Shown one piece after another: positions 42,440-51,032 of a DNA stretch of 64,000 bases (positions are counted from its first letter, which is position 1; every line of letters starts with the position of its first letter). The position numbers and the translations under genes were made by a program. The DNA lies in contig OZ244944.1 of assembly GCA_965222335.1 (NCBI GenBank), positions 682,001 to 746,000 on the forward strand, given 5' to 3'. The notes below the pieces were generated by a model. It was not told the origin of the DNA. It did no database searches and saw only the letters and a list, made by a program, of their open reading frames with translations. The stretch is from G965222335 sp965222335 (lineage in GTDB: Bacteria; Pseudomonadota; Gammaproteobacteria; Pseudomonadales; Halieaceae).

Positions 42440-43905
42440 TCCGCCACCGGCCGATTGCCCACGCTGTGACCCACAAAGTCCTGCAGCATATGCCGCAGCG
42501 CCACCTCCCGCGAGTGGGATTCACGCAGTGCGCGCAGGCGCGCGAGCTGCCAGCTGGCGCCGGTCTGCGCTCGCGCCAGGCGCTGGGCGATGATGCCGAG
42601 GTAGTATTCCGCCTCGCTGCGCTCGATACCGATATCCGCCAGGCCGCGGTAGGCCAGCGACAGTAGCTCGCGGATCACGTTGCCCGCGCGCTGTTCACGA
42701 TAGCTGGTCTGGTCCAGCTCCGGCCACAGCAGACGTGCGTGCAGGCCGTGCTGTGCCGCGCGATAGAAATTGTATTCGGCCAGGTGGAATGGCAAAGCGG
42801 GGAGCAGGTCATTGATGCGCGGGCGCAGGCCCTCCGCCAGCCCGATCATCAGGGCCGCGTTGGCCACCATGTCCACCGGTGTCGGCCCCGCCGGCAGGGC
42901 GCGCATTTCGATCCGCAGGTGGCCACCGTCTGCAGGATCGTAGACCGGCCGGTTCCATGACCAGACCGTGCTCTGGTGCAGGCGCAATTCCTGCAGCGCG
43001 GGCGGCTCACCCGGGTCCGGTTCGTGGTCCCGGGCGCTGCCGCAAACCGGCAGCAGCGGCGGATACAAACGCACCGCCTCGGCAAACAGTTCATAGGGCC
43101 CGCGGCGTACCCAGCCGTGGCCGAAGTTCACCCGCGCCGGCTCATTCCAGCCGTAGCGGTCACGGATGCGCGTATCGATGGACTGCTTGAACAACGGCAC
43201 CCGGGTCTCCTGCCACAGGCTGTGGCCGAACAGGATTGGGGAATTGCCGGCGATCGCCAGCACCAGCGGGGTGACCAGCTGCACCGCATTGAAAGTGTCG
43301 GCGAACGCCCCGGGATTCACCCGGTAGTGCACCTGAAACGAGGTATTGGCGCCCTCGAGCACGATATCCGCCATCGACAGCTGCAAGGACTCGTCGCCGT
43401 TGATATCGACCTCGAAGGCGCGCCCGCGGCGCTTGATCAACTGCTCCACCAGGGCGTGAAAGCGCGGCTGGTCGGTAAGGCACTCGGGGCCAAAATCCGT
43501 GGGCTGCAGGGTGGGCAGGATGCCGGTCAGCAGCACCTGGCCGCCGCGCGCCTCCACCAGTGGCCGCAGCCCCTTGAGCTTGGCCAGCATCTCTTCCTCG
43601 GTACGCGCGAAGGGTTGCCCGGCCAGGGCTTGCGGCGACAGGTTGTACTCCAGATTGTAGCGATTGAGCTCCAGGGTCAGCTGGGGGTCGTTGGCGTCAG
43701 CCAGTACCTCCTGGTTGAGGTACAGCGGGCTGCCCTCCCTGTCCGCCAGGTACATCTCCAGCTCGGAACCGAGGGAGCCCGGCCCCTCACCGAAACCGGG
43801 CTGGTCCAGGCAGCTGCGCAACTGCTCCAGGTTCTGCTCCAGGCGGCGTGCAAAAGCCAGGTAGTCCGACGCCTCGAAGCTTGTACGGTCGATCTCTGTC
43901 CCCAT
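42427..43905 (-). CDS. Glutamate-cysteine ligase-family (carboxylate-amine ligase) protein
   Basis: 492 residues. SLGSELEMYL near residue 45 is the ATP/metal-binding entry of the GCS2 superfamily. FEVDINGDESLQLSMAD, NTSFQVHYRV and LRIEMRALPAGPT supply further metal and nucleotide ligands. It would form an amide bond between glutamate (or a similar acid) and an amine, possibly the first step of glutathione synthesis. The downstream overlapping hydrolase makes a dedicated peptide or amide cycle an alternative. I leave the symbol empty because glutathione synthesis cannot be confirmed. Confidence 0.82.
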   Translation of the reverse strand: MGTEIDRTSFEASDYLAFARRLEQNLEQLRSCLDQPGFGEGPGSLGSELEMYLADREGSPLYLNQEVLADANDPQLTLELNRYNLEYNLSPQALAGQPFARTEEEMLAKLKGLRPLVEARGGQVLLTGILPTLQPTDFGPECLTDQPRFHALVEQLIKRRGRAFEVDINGDESLQLSMADIVLEGANTSFQVHYRVNPGAFADTFNAVQLVTPLVLAIAGNSPILFGHSLWQETRVPLFKQSIDTRIRDRYGWNEPARVNFGHGWVRRGPYELFAEAVRLYPPLLPVCGSARDHEPDPGEPPALQELRLHQSTVWSWNRPVYDPADGGHLRIEMRALPAGPTPVDMVANAALMIGLAEGLRPRINDLLPALPFHLAEYNFYRAAQHGLHARLLWPELDQTSYREQRAGNVIRELLSLAYRGLADIGIERSEAEYYLGIIAQRLARAQTGASWQLARLRALRESHSREVALRHMLQDFVGHSVGNRPVAEWPL

Positions 43906-43987
43906 TATCCGGCGTCACCTCCCTGGCCCGGCCCGGCGCGCTACCGGCGCGCCCAGCCCCAGTATAGCCGCCTGTGGGGGCCTGCCG

Positions 43988-44296
43988 TCACTCCTCCAGC
44001 AGGAAGCGCTGCAGCTGTCGCCGCAGGGCCTCGTTCTCCCGGTGCAGTTGCTCGCGCTGGCGCAGCAGGTCAACCAGTACCGAGGTGGCAACCCAGTCCA
44101 GCTCCAGGTCGCGCCGCAGGCGCAGGGCCTTGTGCATCCAGCGCGCGGTGGCGGCATCGAAAACCCAGTCATCCTCGCCGGCACCACGCAGGGGCTTGGC
44201 GATACCGTATTCGACAATGGTCACCAGCTGCTGTGGCGATATTCCCTCACGCTCGCAGATTTCGCGCACGGTAATCCTGATCAGGTTCGCACTCAT
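43988..44296 (-). CDS. cbpM: Chaperone modulator CbpM
   Basis: 102 residues, matching the MerR-like helix-turn-helix CbpM family (VREICEREGISPQQLVTIVEYGI) with a C-terminal coiled helix (about 70-100, rich in Glu/Arg/Leu). CbpM binds the J domain of CbpA and blocks its co-chaperone and DNA-binding activity. Its start overlaps the cbpA stop by 4 bp (ATGA), the standard arrangement. Confidence 0.93.
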   Translation of the reverse strand: MSANLIRITVREICEREGISPQQLVTIVEYGIAKPLRGAGEDDWVFDAATARWMHKALRLRRDLELDWVATSVLVDLLRQREQLHRENEALRRQLQRFLLEE

Positions 44297-45222
44297 GCCG
44301 CATCCCCCCAGTTGGCCCGTGGATCAAATGCCGCCTGCGCCTGCAATTCCCGCCAGAGCTTTTGCGCGGCGTCATCACTCGAGGACGGCATCACCACCTT
44401 GAGTACCGCATACAGGTCGCCCCGGCCCTGGCGGGACACCAGGCCCCTGCCTTTTATCCGCAGTTTGCGCCCGGATTGGCTGTTCGGCGCGACCTTCAGG
44501 TTGATCCTGCCATCGAGCGTGGGCAGGGTAAGCTGGGTGCCCAGGGCCGCCTCCCAGGGCGCCACCGGGACCGTCACCAGCAGGTCATGCCCCTCGACGT
44601 CGAACAGCGGGTGCGGCACCAGGCGGATGTGCAGATAGAGGTCCCCCGCCTCGGCGTCACCCTGGCCGGGAACCCCCTGCCCACGCACGCGAATACGCTC
44701 GCCCTCGCTGACGCCCGCGGGAACGGTCACCTGCAGTGATTTGCGTACGTTGCGGCGACGTCCACCTTCCACCACGGGCATTTCGTACTGCACGGGCTTG
44801 CGTGTGTCCTCCAGGGTTTCCTCGAGGAAGACCGGCATTTCGATCTCGATATCCTGCCCGCGGCGGGGACGCGGGCCGCTGTCGCGGAAACCGCCCCCGA
44901 ACATCGAGTTGAAGAAGTCGGAGAAGTCACCGGCAAACTCGGTGCCTCCGCCAAAGCCAGTGGCTTCCCAGCCCGGCGGCGGCTCAAACTCGCGCCCGCC
45001 ACCTGCACCGTAGCGTCGCAGCTCGTCGAATTCGGCGCGACGCTCGGCATCGCCGAGTACTTCCCAGGCTTCCGCCACTTCCTTGAAGTTGGCCTCCGCC
45101 TCGTCACCCGGGTTGAGGTCCGGGTGATACTTGCGCGCCAGCTTGCGGTAGGCCGCCTTGATCTCCGCCTTGTCCGCCTCTGGCTCGACACCCAGAATCT
45201 TGTAGTAGTCCTTGAATTCCAT
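44293..45222 (-). CDS. cbpA: Curved DNA-binding protein/DnaJ homologue CbpA
   Basis: 309 residues from the ATG at 45222; the much longer frame upstream is non-coding. The J domain has HPD in KYHPDLN; a G/F-rich linker (about 75-115) and two C-terminal peptide-binding domains (about 125-300) follow. There is no zinc finger, which separates it from DnaJ. It works with DnaK and binds curved DNA in stationary phase. It is followed by cbpM. Confidence 0.95.
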   Translation of the reverse strand: MEFKDYYKILGVEPEADKAEIKAAYRKLARKYHPDLNPGDEAEANFKEVAEAWEVLGDAERRAEFDELRRYGAGGGREFEPPPGWEATGFGGGTEFAGDFSDFFNSMFGGGFRDSGPRPRRGQDIEIEMPVFLEETLEDTRKPVQYEMPVVEGGRRRNVRKSLQVTVPAGVSEGERIRVRGQGVPGQGDAEAGDLYLHIRLVPHPLFDVEGHDLLVTVPVAPWEAALGTQLTLPTLDGRINLKVAPNSQSGRKLRIKGRGLVSRQGRGDLYAVLKVVMPSSSDDAAQKLWRELQAQAAFDPRANWGDAA

Positions 45223-45409
45223 AGCTTCCCCGGCACCGGCTCCTGCCGGCGCCCTCCGCTCGCTCACACGATGGTCACCGGCCAGACGGCCGGCTAAATC
45301 CATACCCTTTATATGGGTATAAACCGGCCATTTGCAAGGCCCACCGCCCGGTTTGCGGGCACGCGGGCAAGGCGCTAGAGTGGCGCGCCCACCCCGCAAG
45401 AAGCATTGC

Positions 45410-46651
45410 ATGACGAGCGCTACCAGCCGGATAACCCGCTCCCCCGGATTGACTGCCCTGGCGGAGCCCGCCTTCCGCCGTTATTTCCTGGTGAGCTGCC
45501 TGTCCACCATGGGCACCTGGGTGACCCGTTTCCTGCTCGGCTGGAGTGCCTGGGACCTGACCGAGACCGCGACCTGGGTGGGGATTACCAGCGCCCTGCT
45601 GCTGCTGCCGACTTTTGTCCTGTCGCCCCTGTTCGGGGTGCTGTCCGACCGCATCAGCCCGCGTAACGGCCTGCTGGTGACCCTGGCCAGCCAGGGCGCT
45701 CTCGCCGCCCTGGCCGCACTGGCCCTGCTAAGCGATCAGTTCACGCTACCGGTGCTATTGTGCCTCGCCACCCTCGTCGGCGCCGTGTCCGCGGCGCACC
45801 ACCCGCTGCGCCTGGCGCTGATGCCGCGACTGGTGCCGCGGCACGCGCTGCCTAGTGCCATCGGTATTTCTGCAATCCTGTTCAATCTGTCGCGGATACT
45901 GGGGCCAGCGCTTGCAGGCTGGCTGCTGGTGCAGGTGTCCGAGGCGGGCGCCTTCGCGGTCGCTGCCGGCCTGTTTTGCGGCGCGCTGCTCGCCCTGTTG
46001 CGCATTCATGGTATCCATGCCGCCGACGGCGCGCAGCGCGGCTCCGTCGGGCAGCAACTCAGGGAAGGACTGCGTTTCGTGGCCGGTCATCAGGCCATCC
46101 GCATGGTCATGCTGCTGACCCTGGTCAACGGCTTCCTCGGCCGAACCCTGATCGAGCTGCTGCCAGCCCTGTCCGGCAAGCTGCTGGATGGCACGCCGCT
46201 GACGCTGGCCACCCTGACCGCCGCCGCAGGAGCGGGATCGATCACCGGCGGACTGTGGCTGGCCCGGCACCGCAGTGATGAAACGGCCCTGTTGCGCATG
46301 GTGATACTCAGCCTGGGGGCCGCCGCCCTGGTGGTGCTGCCCATCACCTGGGCCACCCAGACCTGGGCGCTCACACTCGTCATCTTCGCCCTCAGCCTCG
46401 CCACCACCGCTGCCGGTACCGGCGGCCAGGCCCTCGCCCAGCTGCTGGTGGATGATGCCTTCCGCGGTCGCGTGCTCAGTCTGTGGACCGTGGTCACCAT
46501 GGGGGCGCCCGCGATCGGTGCCTTCGCCATGGGCGCGCTGGCAGATATCCTGGGTTTCGCCCCGGTGGCGACCCTGTTCGCCCTGCTGAGCCTTTTAGCT
46601 GTCAGTGCGCTGCACCGCAGCCTGCGCGGGCTGCCGGTGGGCGGTGACTGA
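45410..46651 (+). CDS. MFS transporter (EntS/MFS_3-like exporter)
   Basis: 413 residues from the ATG at 45410, which follows the stretch CAAGAAGC. About 12 membrane segments. LFGVLSDRISPRNGLL is the family's loop 2-3 motif; the protein has the alanine-rich helices and DDAFRGRVLSLW motif of the MFS_3 group, which includes the enterobactin exporter EntS. Transport direction is probably outward. The substrate is unknown, and no siderophore genes are nearby. Confidence 0.87.
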   Translation: MTSATSRITRSPGLTALAEPAFRRYFLVSCLSTMGTWVTRFLLGWSAWDLTETATWVGITSALLLLPTFVLSPLFGVLSDRISPRNGLLVTLASQGALAALAALALLSDQFTLPVLLCLATLVGAVSAAHHPLRLALMPRLVPRHALPSAIGISAILFNLSRILGPALAGWLLVQVSEAGAFAVAAGLFCGALLALLRIHGIHAADGAQRGSVGQQLREGLRFVAGHQAIRMVMLLTLVNGFLGRTLIELLPALSGKLLDGTPLTLATLTAAAGAGSITGGLWLARHRSDETALLRMVILSLGAAALVVLPITWATQTWALTLVIFALSLATTAAGTGGQALAQLLVDDAFRGRVLSLWTVVTMGAPAIGAFAMGALADILGFAPVATLFALLSLLAVSALHRSLRGLPVGGD

Positions 46652-46696
46652 GCGCGCCTGAGGCGCCCCGGCCGGCGACCGCCGGGAGGCTTGACT

Positions 46697-46708
46697 ATAC
46701 GATCGTAT
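46697..46708. promoter_or_regulatory. 12-bp perfect palindrome, candidate TetR-type operator
   Basis: ATACGATCGTAT is a perfect palindrome 76 bp before the start codon of paralog B and just behind a TTGACT hexamer (46691-46696). Length, symmetry and placement over the promoter fit a TetR-family operator. No TetR gene lies in the window, so the regulator would be encoded elsewhere. Confidence 0.45.
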
Positions 46709-46783
46709 GGTTTTGCGTTTACACTGCACAGACCAGCAATCACCCGAGCAATAACAACAGGGCCTACAGCCCAGGAGATGCCA

Positions 46784-47872
46784 ATGCTTTCCCCCATGGA
46801 CGACTACCCCCTGCACCAGATCGCGGACGTGATACGCCATGTGGGGACTTCGGACCGCAACTTCTATGACCGCTACTACTTCAACATGCACGCCTCCAGC
46901 GACGACCTGTTTATGGTCATGGGCATGGGGCAGTACCCCACCCTGGGCGTGCAGGACGCCTTCGCGGTGGTGCGCTGCGGCGATGAGCACCACGTGGTAC
47001 GCGGCTCCCGGGAGCTGACCGACCGCATGGACACCAGCGTGGGCCCCCTGCGGATCGAGGTGATCAAGGGCCTGGAGAAGGTACGTTTCGTGATCGACGA
47101 TATCCCCGAGCACCCCATCGCCATGGACGTGACCTGGGAGGGCGCGATCCCCGCCTTCCTGGAGCCCCGGCAGTACATTCGCAAACACGGCCGGGTGCTG
47201 TTCGATTCCATGCGCTTCGCCCAGACCGGTTGCTGGACCGGCAGCCTGCGCGTCGGGGACAAGCACTTCGAGGTGACGCCAGATCGCTGGAAAGGCAGTC
47301 GCGACCGGTCCTGGGGCATCCGCCCGGTGGGCGAGTTCGAGCCCCCCGGGATTCACGAGGGCACCCCGATCATGGAGGGCATGTGGAACTACGCACCGAT
47401 GCAGTTCGATGACTACTCCATCATCTATATCCTCAACGAGCACAACGATGGCACCCGGGTGCTGGAAGAGGCAGTGCGCGTGTGGAAGGACCCCGAACGG
47501 GAGGTGGACTGGCTGGGTCGCCCGGAACACCACCACGTCCTGTCGGTGGCCAAACCCTACCAGGCCTTTGTCGACAGCTCGGTACTGAGCTTCCCGGACG
47601 CACCGGAGGGCCCCCTGGACATCAAGGTCACCCCCCTCACCCACGTGTGGGTGATGGTCGGTACCGGCTACGGCCTGGAAGCCGACTGGAAGCACGGCAT
47701 GTACAAGGGCAAGGAAGTCGTGGAGAGCTTCACCCTGGACGTCAACGCCGACCAGGACCGGATGTTCGGCCTGTGCGATAACGCCGCGCGCTTCGAGGCT
47801 GGCGGTGACGTGGGTTACGGCCTGTTCGAGTACGGGTTCTTTGGTCCTTTTGAGCGCTACGGCGTGGCCTGA
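46784..47872 (+). CDS. Uncharacterised protein, paralog B of a two-member family
   Basis: 362 residues from the ATG at 46784, with AGGAG 6 bp upstream (46773-46777). No signal peptide. It shares MLS-x-x-DDYPxHQ, GTSDRNFYDRYYFN, the VGPLRIEV strand and the SRDRSWGIRPVG block with paralog A (36062-37189). The overall pattern is of beta strands in two halves. The function is unknown; a lipocalin-like lipid-modifying or lipid-binding role is only a guess. Its own promoter region (132 bp) contains a 12-bp palindrome. Confidence 0.75.
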   Translation: MLSPMDDYPLHQIADVIRHVGTSDRNFYDRYYFNMHASSDDLFMVMGMGQYPTLGVQDAFAVVRCGDEHHVVRGSRELTDRMDTSVGPLRIEVIKGLEKVRFVIDDIPEHPIAMDVTWEGAIPAFLEPRQYIRKHGRVLFDSMRFAQTGCWTGSLRVGDKHFEVTPDRWKGSRDRSWGIRPVGEFEPPGIHEGTPIMEGMWNYAPMQFDDYSIIYILNEHNDGTRVLEEAVRVWKDPEREVDWLGRPEHHHVLSVAKPYQAFVDSSVLSFPDAPEGPLDIKVTPLTHVWVMVGTGYGLEADWKHGMYKGKEVVESFTLDVNADQDRMFGLCDNAARFEAGGDVGYGLFEYGFFGPFERYGVA

Positions 47873-48018
47873 CACCCCACTACCCGGGTCGCCTGCGGCC
47901 CGGGCCATCCAGCACCGGATCCGGCCTCGTCAGCAGGGTGTGATCTGGTAGACTCCCTCCCCGAAGGTGGCTAGCCCCTCAGCACTCAACCTATCACCAC
48001 CCCGGGCCGGAGACACGC

Positions 48019-50574
48019 GTGACGCGGACCCCTGATACACAGCACACCCCCATGATGCAGCAATACCTGCGAATCAAGGCGGAGCACCCGCAGGACCTCG
48101 TGTTCTACCGCATGGGCGATTTCTACGAACTGTTCCACGACGACGCGCGTCGGGCAGCGGAAATCCTGGATATCACCCTGACCGCCCGGGGCAAGTCGGC
48201 CGGGCAGCCGATCCCCATGGCCGGGGTGCCCTACCATGCCGCCGAGGGCTACCTCGCGCGCCTGGTGCGCGCCGGGGTGTCGGTGGCCATCTGCGAACAG
48301 ATCGGCGACCCGGCCACCAGCAAGGGGCCGGTAGAGCGCCGGGTGGTGCGGGTGGTGACCCCCGGCACCCTGAGCGACGAGGCCCTGCTGGAAGACCGCG
48401 TGGACAACCTGCTGCTGGCGGTGAACGCCCGGGGCGAAGACTACGGCCTGGCGTGGCTGGACCTGTCCAGCGGGCGCTTCCAGGTGAGCGAAGTCAAAGG
48501 AGATGAAGCCCTGACCGGAGAACTGCAGCGACTGAACCCGGCGGAGATCCTCTACCTCGATACCCTTGAGCACCCGGCTGTCACCGGCCGCGGTGGTGCC
48601 CGGGCCCAGCCCGAGTGGGAGTTTGACCTCGCCAGCGCCGAGCGCGCCCTCAACACCCAGTTCCAGACCCACGACCTGCAGGGCTTCGGCTGCGCGCACC
48701 TGGCCCTGGCCCTGGGTGCCGCGGGCTGTCTGCTGCAATACGTCAAGGACACCCAGCGCAGCAACCTGCCCCATATTCGCGCCCTCAGCCACGAGAACCG
48801 GGCCGACAGCGTGATCCTGGACGCCGCCACCCGGCGCAATCTGGAAATTGACACCAACCTGGCCGGGGGCAGCAACAACACCCTGCTCTCGGTGATGGAT
48901 CGCGCGGTCACGGCCATGGGCAGCCGCCTGCTGCGCCGCTGGCTGCACCGGCCCCTGACCGATCCTGCGCAGCTGCGCGAGCGCCAGGCGGCGGTCGCCG
49001 CCCTGCTCGCGGACTACCACTTCGAAGGCCTGCGCGAGGCGCTCAAGGCGATCGGTGACATGGAGCGCATCCTCGCCCGGGTGGCCCTGCGCTCGGCGCG
49101 GCCCCGGGACCTGACCCGGCTGGGGGCCTCCCTCGCCGCCCTGCCGCGGCTGCGTGAAGCCCTGGCCGCCTGCGAGGCGCCGCGCCTGGCGCAGCTCGTT
49201 GATCTCACCGGCGAGTACCCGGCACTGGTCGACCTGCTGGCACGCGCCCTGGTGGACAATCCCCCGGTGGTACTGCGCGACGGCGGGGTGATCGGCGACG
49301 GCTACGACGAGGAACTCGACGAACTTCGCGCCATCAGCACCCATGCCGGCGATTACCTGCTGGAGATCGAGCGCCGGGAGCGGGAAGCCACGGGGATCAG
49401 CACCCTGAAAGTGGGCTACAACCGGGTTCACGGCTATTACATCGAAATCAGCCGCGCCCAGTCCGGCCAGGCGCCGGACAGCTATGTGCGCCGCCAGACC
49501 CTGAAGAACGCCGAGCGCTTTATCACGCCGGAACTCAAGACCTTCGAGGACAAGGCGCTGTCGAGCAAGAGCCGCGCCCTGGCGCGGGAAAAGCTACTCT
49601 ACGAGCAATTGCTCGAGCGCCTCAACGAGGACCTGGCTGCGCTGCAGGACAGCGCCGCGGCGGTGTCGGAGATCGACGTCCTGGCCAATCTGGCGGAGCG
49701 CGCCGACCGCCTCGACCTGTGCCTGCCGGAATTCACCGATGAGCCGGTATTCGAGGTCGCAGACGGTCGTCACCTGGTGGTGGAGCAGGTGCTGGAGGAG
49801 CCCTTCATCGCCAATGACACCCTGCTCACGGCACGGCGCCGGATGCTCCTGATCACCGGGCCCAACATGGGCGGCAAGTCGACCTACATGCGCCAGAACG
49901 CAGTGATCGCCCTGCTCGCGCATATCGGCAGTTACGTACCCGCCAGCGCTGCCAGGCTCGCGCCCCTGGACCGCATTTTTACCCGTATTGGCTCCTCGGA
50001 CGATCTGGCCTCGGGACGCTCCACCTTTATGGTGGAAATGACCGAAACCGCGAATATTCTGCACAATGCCACCCCTCGCAGCCTGGTGCTGATGGACGAG
50101 GTAGGCCGCGGCACCAGCACCTTCGACGGCCTCAGCCTGGCCTGGGCCGCCGCCGTCGCCCTGGCCCGCACCGTGCAGTCCTTTACCCTGTTTGCCACCC
50201 ACTACTTCGAACTCACCGCGCTGCCCGCCCAGTGTGACACCATGGCCAATGTGCACCTCGACGCTACCGAGCACGAGGACCACGTGGTGTTCCTGCACAA
50301 TATCCAGGAGGGGCCCGCAGATCGCAGCTACGGCCTGCAGGTGGCCAAGCTGGCGGGTATCCCGGGCCCCGTCCTGAAGGCTGCCGCGGCGAAACTGGCG
50401 GAGCTGGAGCGTGGTCGGCGCCCCTCCAGCGAGCCGGCACCGGCCCAGGCCGAGCTGTTCGCCGGCAGCGACCCCCATCCGGCGGTCGAGGCCCTGGAGA
50501 GCCTGGACATCGACGGCCTGTCACCTCGGGAGGCACTGGAGAAGCTGTATCAACTGCGTGCGCTACTGGATTGA
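48019..50574 (+). CDS. mutS: DNA mismatch repair protein MutS
   Basis: 851 residues from a GTG with GGAG 6 bp upstream. The mismatch-contact FYE motif is in MGDFYELFHDDA, Walker A is GPNMGGKSTYMRQ, and DEVGRGTSTFDG, the ATFHY-like TLFATHYFEL and a C-terminal tetramerisation-type tail are all present. It recognises mismatches and recruits MutL. It is followed by fdxA (81 bp). Confidence 0.99.
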   Translation: MTRTPDTQHTPMMQQYLRIKAEHPQDLVFYRMGDFYELFHDDARRAAEILDITLTARGKSAGQPIPMAGVPYHAAEGYLARLVRAGVSVAICEQIGDPATSKGPVERRVVRVVTPGTLSDEALLEDRVDNLLLAVNARGEDYGLAWLDLSSGRFQVSEVKGDEALTGELQRLNPAEILYLDTLEHPAVTGRGGARAQPEWEFDLASAERALNTQFQTHDLQGFGCAHLALALGAAGCLLQYVKDTQRSNLPHIRALSHENRADSVILDAATRRNLEIDTNLAGGSNNTLLSVMDRAVTAMGSRLLRRWLHRPLTDPAQLRERQAAVAALLADYHFEGLREALKAIGDMERILARVALRSARPRDLTRLGASLAALPRLREALAACEAPRLAQLVDLTGEYPALVDLLARALVDNPPVVLRDGGVIGDGYDEELDELRAISTHAGDYLLEIERREREATGISTLKVGYNRVHGYYIEISRAQSGQAPDSYVRRQTLKNAERFITPELKTFEDKALSSKSRALAREKLLYEQLLERLNEDLAALQDSAAAVSEIDVLANLAERADRLDLCLPEFTDEPVFEVADGRHLVVEQVLEEPFIANDTLLTARRRMLLITGPNMGGKSTYMRQNAVIALLAHIGSYVPASAARLAPLDRIFTRIGSSDDLASGRSTFMVEMTETANILHNATPRSLVLMDEVGRGTSTFDGLSLAWAAAVALARTVQSFTLFATHYFELTALPAQCDTMANVHLDATEHEDHVVFLHNIQEGPADRSYGLQVAKLAGIPGPVLKAAAAKLAELERGRRPSSEPAPAQAELFAGSDPHPAVEALESLDIDGLSPREALEKLYQLRALLD

Positions 50575-50655
50575 AAAGACTTCATTTTGCCGCCCTCAGC
50601 GGGTAAACTGGCCGCCGTTTTCAGCTTAGCCCGCAGTGCGAGAGGCCGTTTTAGC

Positions 50656-50979
50656 ATGACATTTGTTGTTGGTGAGCAATGCATCAAGTGCAAACACACG
50701 GACTGTGTTGAAGTCTGTCCGGTGGATTGTTTCTACGAGGGGCCCAATTTCCTCGTGATCCACCCCGACGAGTGCATCGACTGCGCCCTGTGTGAGCCCG
50801 AGTGCCCGGTAGACGCCATTTATTCCGAGGACGAGCTGCCGGAAGACCAGCAGGTTTTTCTGGAGCTCAATGCCGAGCTGGCCGAGGTGTGGCCCAATAT
50901 CACCGAGATGAAAGAATCTCCGCCAGACGCCAAGGAATGGGAGCACAAGCCGAACAAGCTGGAACTGCTGGAACGATAA
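50656..50979 (+). CDS. fdxA: Seven-iron ferredoxin FdxA
   Basis: 107 residues. The first cysteine run C9-x2-C-x4-C-x3-CP and second run C-x2-C-x2-C-x3-CP carry [3Fe-4S] and [4Fe-4S] clusters, followed by the long C-terminal extension usual for Azotobacter-type ferredoxin I. It transfers electrons at low potential. Its place between mutS and rpoS is conserved in gammaproteobacteria. A long bidirectional terminator follows. Confidence 0.97.
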   Translation: MTFVVGEQCIKCKHTDCVEVCPVDCFYEGPNFLVIHPDECIDCALCEPECPVDAIYSEDELPEDQQVFLELNAELAEVWPNITEMKESPPDAKEWEHKPNKLELLER

Positions 50980-50984
50980 ACGCC

Positions 50985-51026
50985 CAGGCAAAAAAAACCC
51001 GCTGCATGGCGGGTTTTTTTTGCCTG
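50985..51026. terminator. Bidirectional intrinsic terminator between fdxA and rpoS
   Basis: An uninterrupted 18-bp inverted repeat (50985-51002 with 51009-51026, loop TGCATG) combines a GC core CCCGC/GCGGG with eight A on one side and eight T on the other. It therefore works as a terminator in both directions for the convergent fdxA and rpoS genes. Confidence 0.95.
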
Positions 51027-51032
51027 CCTGAT

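Noticed and set aside
42976..44274. A 432-codon plus-strand frame over the carboxylate-amine ligase and cbpM
   Set aside because: Antisense to two recognised genes and low-complexity at its end.
45223..45411. N-terminal extension of cbpA
   Set aside because: The J domain starts at the ATG at 45222 as in all relatives; the upstream residues are not conserved-looking and overlap the divergent MFS promoter.
47888..47912. CCCGGG-containing hairpin after paralog B
   Set aside because: The stem is short, made of self-complementary CCCGGG, and has no T tract; not enough for a terminator call.
47986..49431. A 481-codon minus-strand frame over mutS
   Set aside because: Antisense to a complete mutS gene; no family features.
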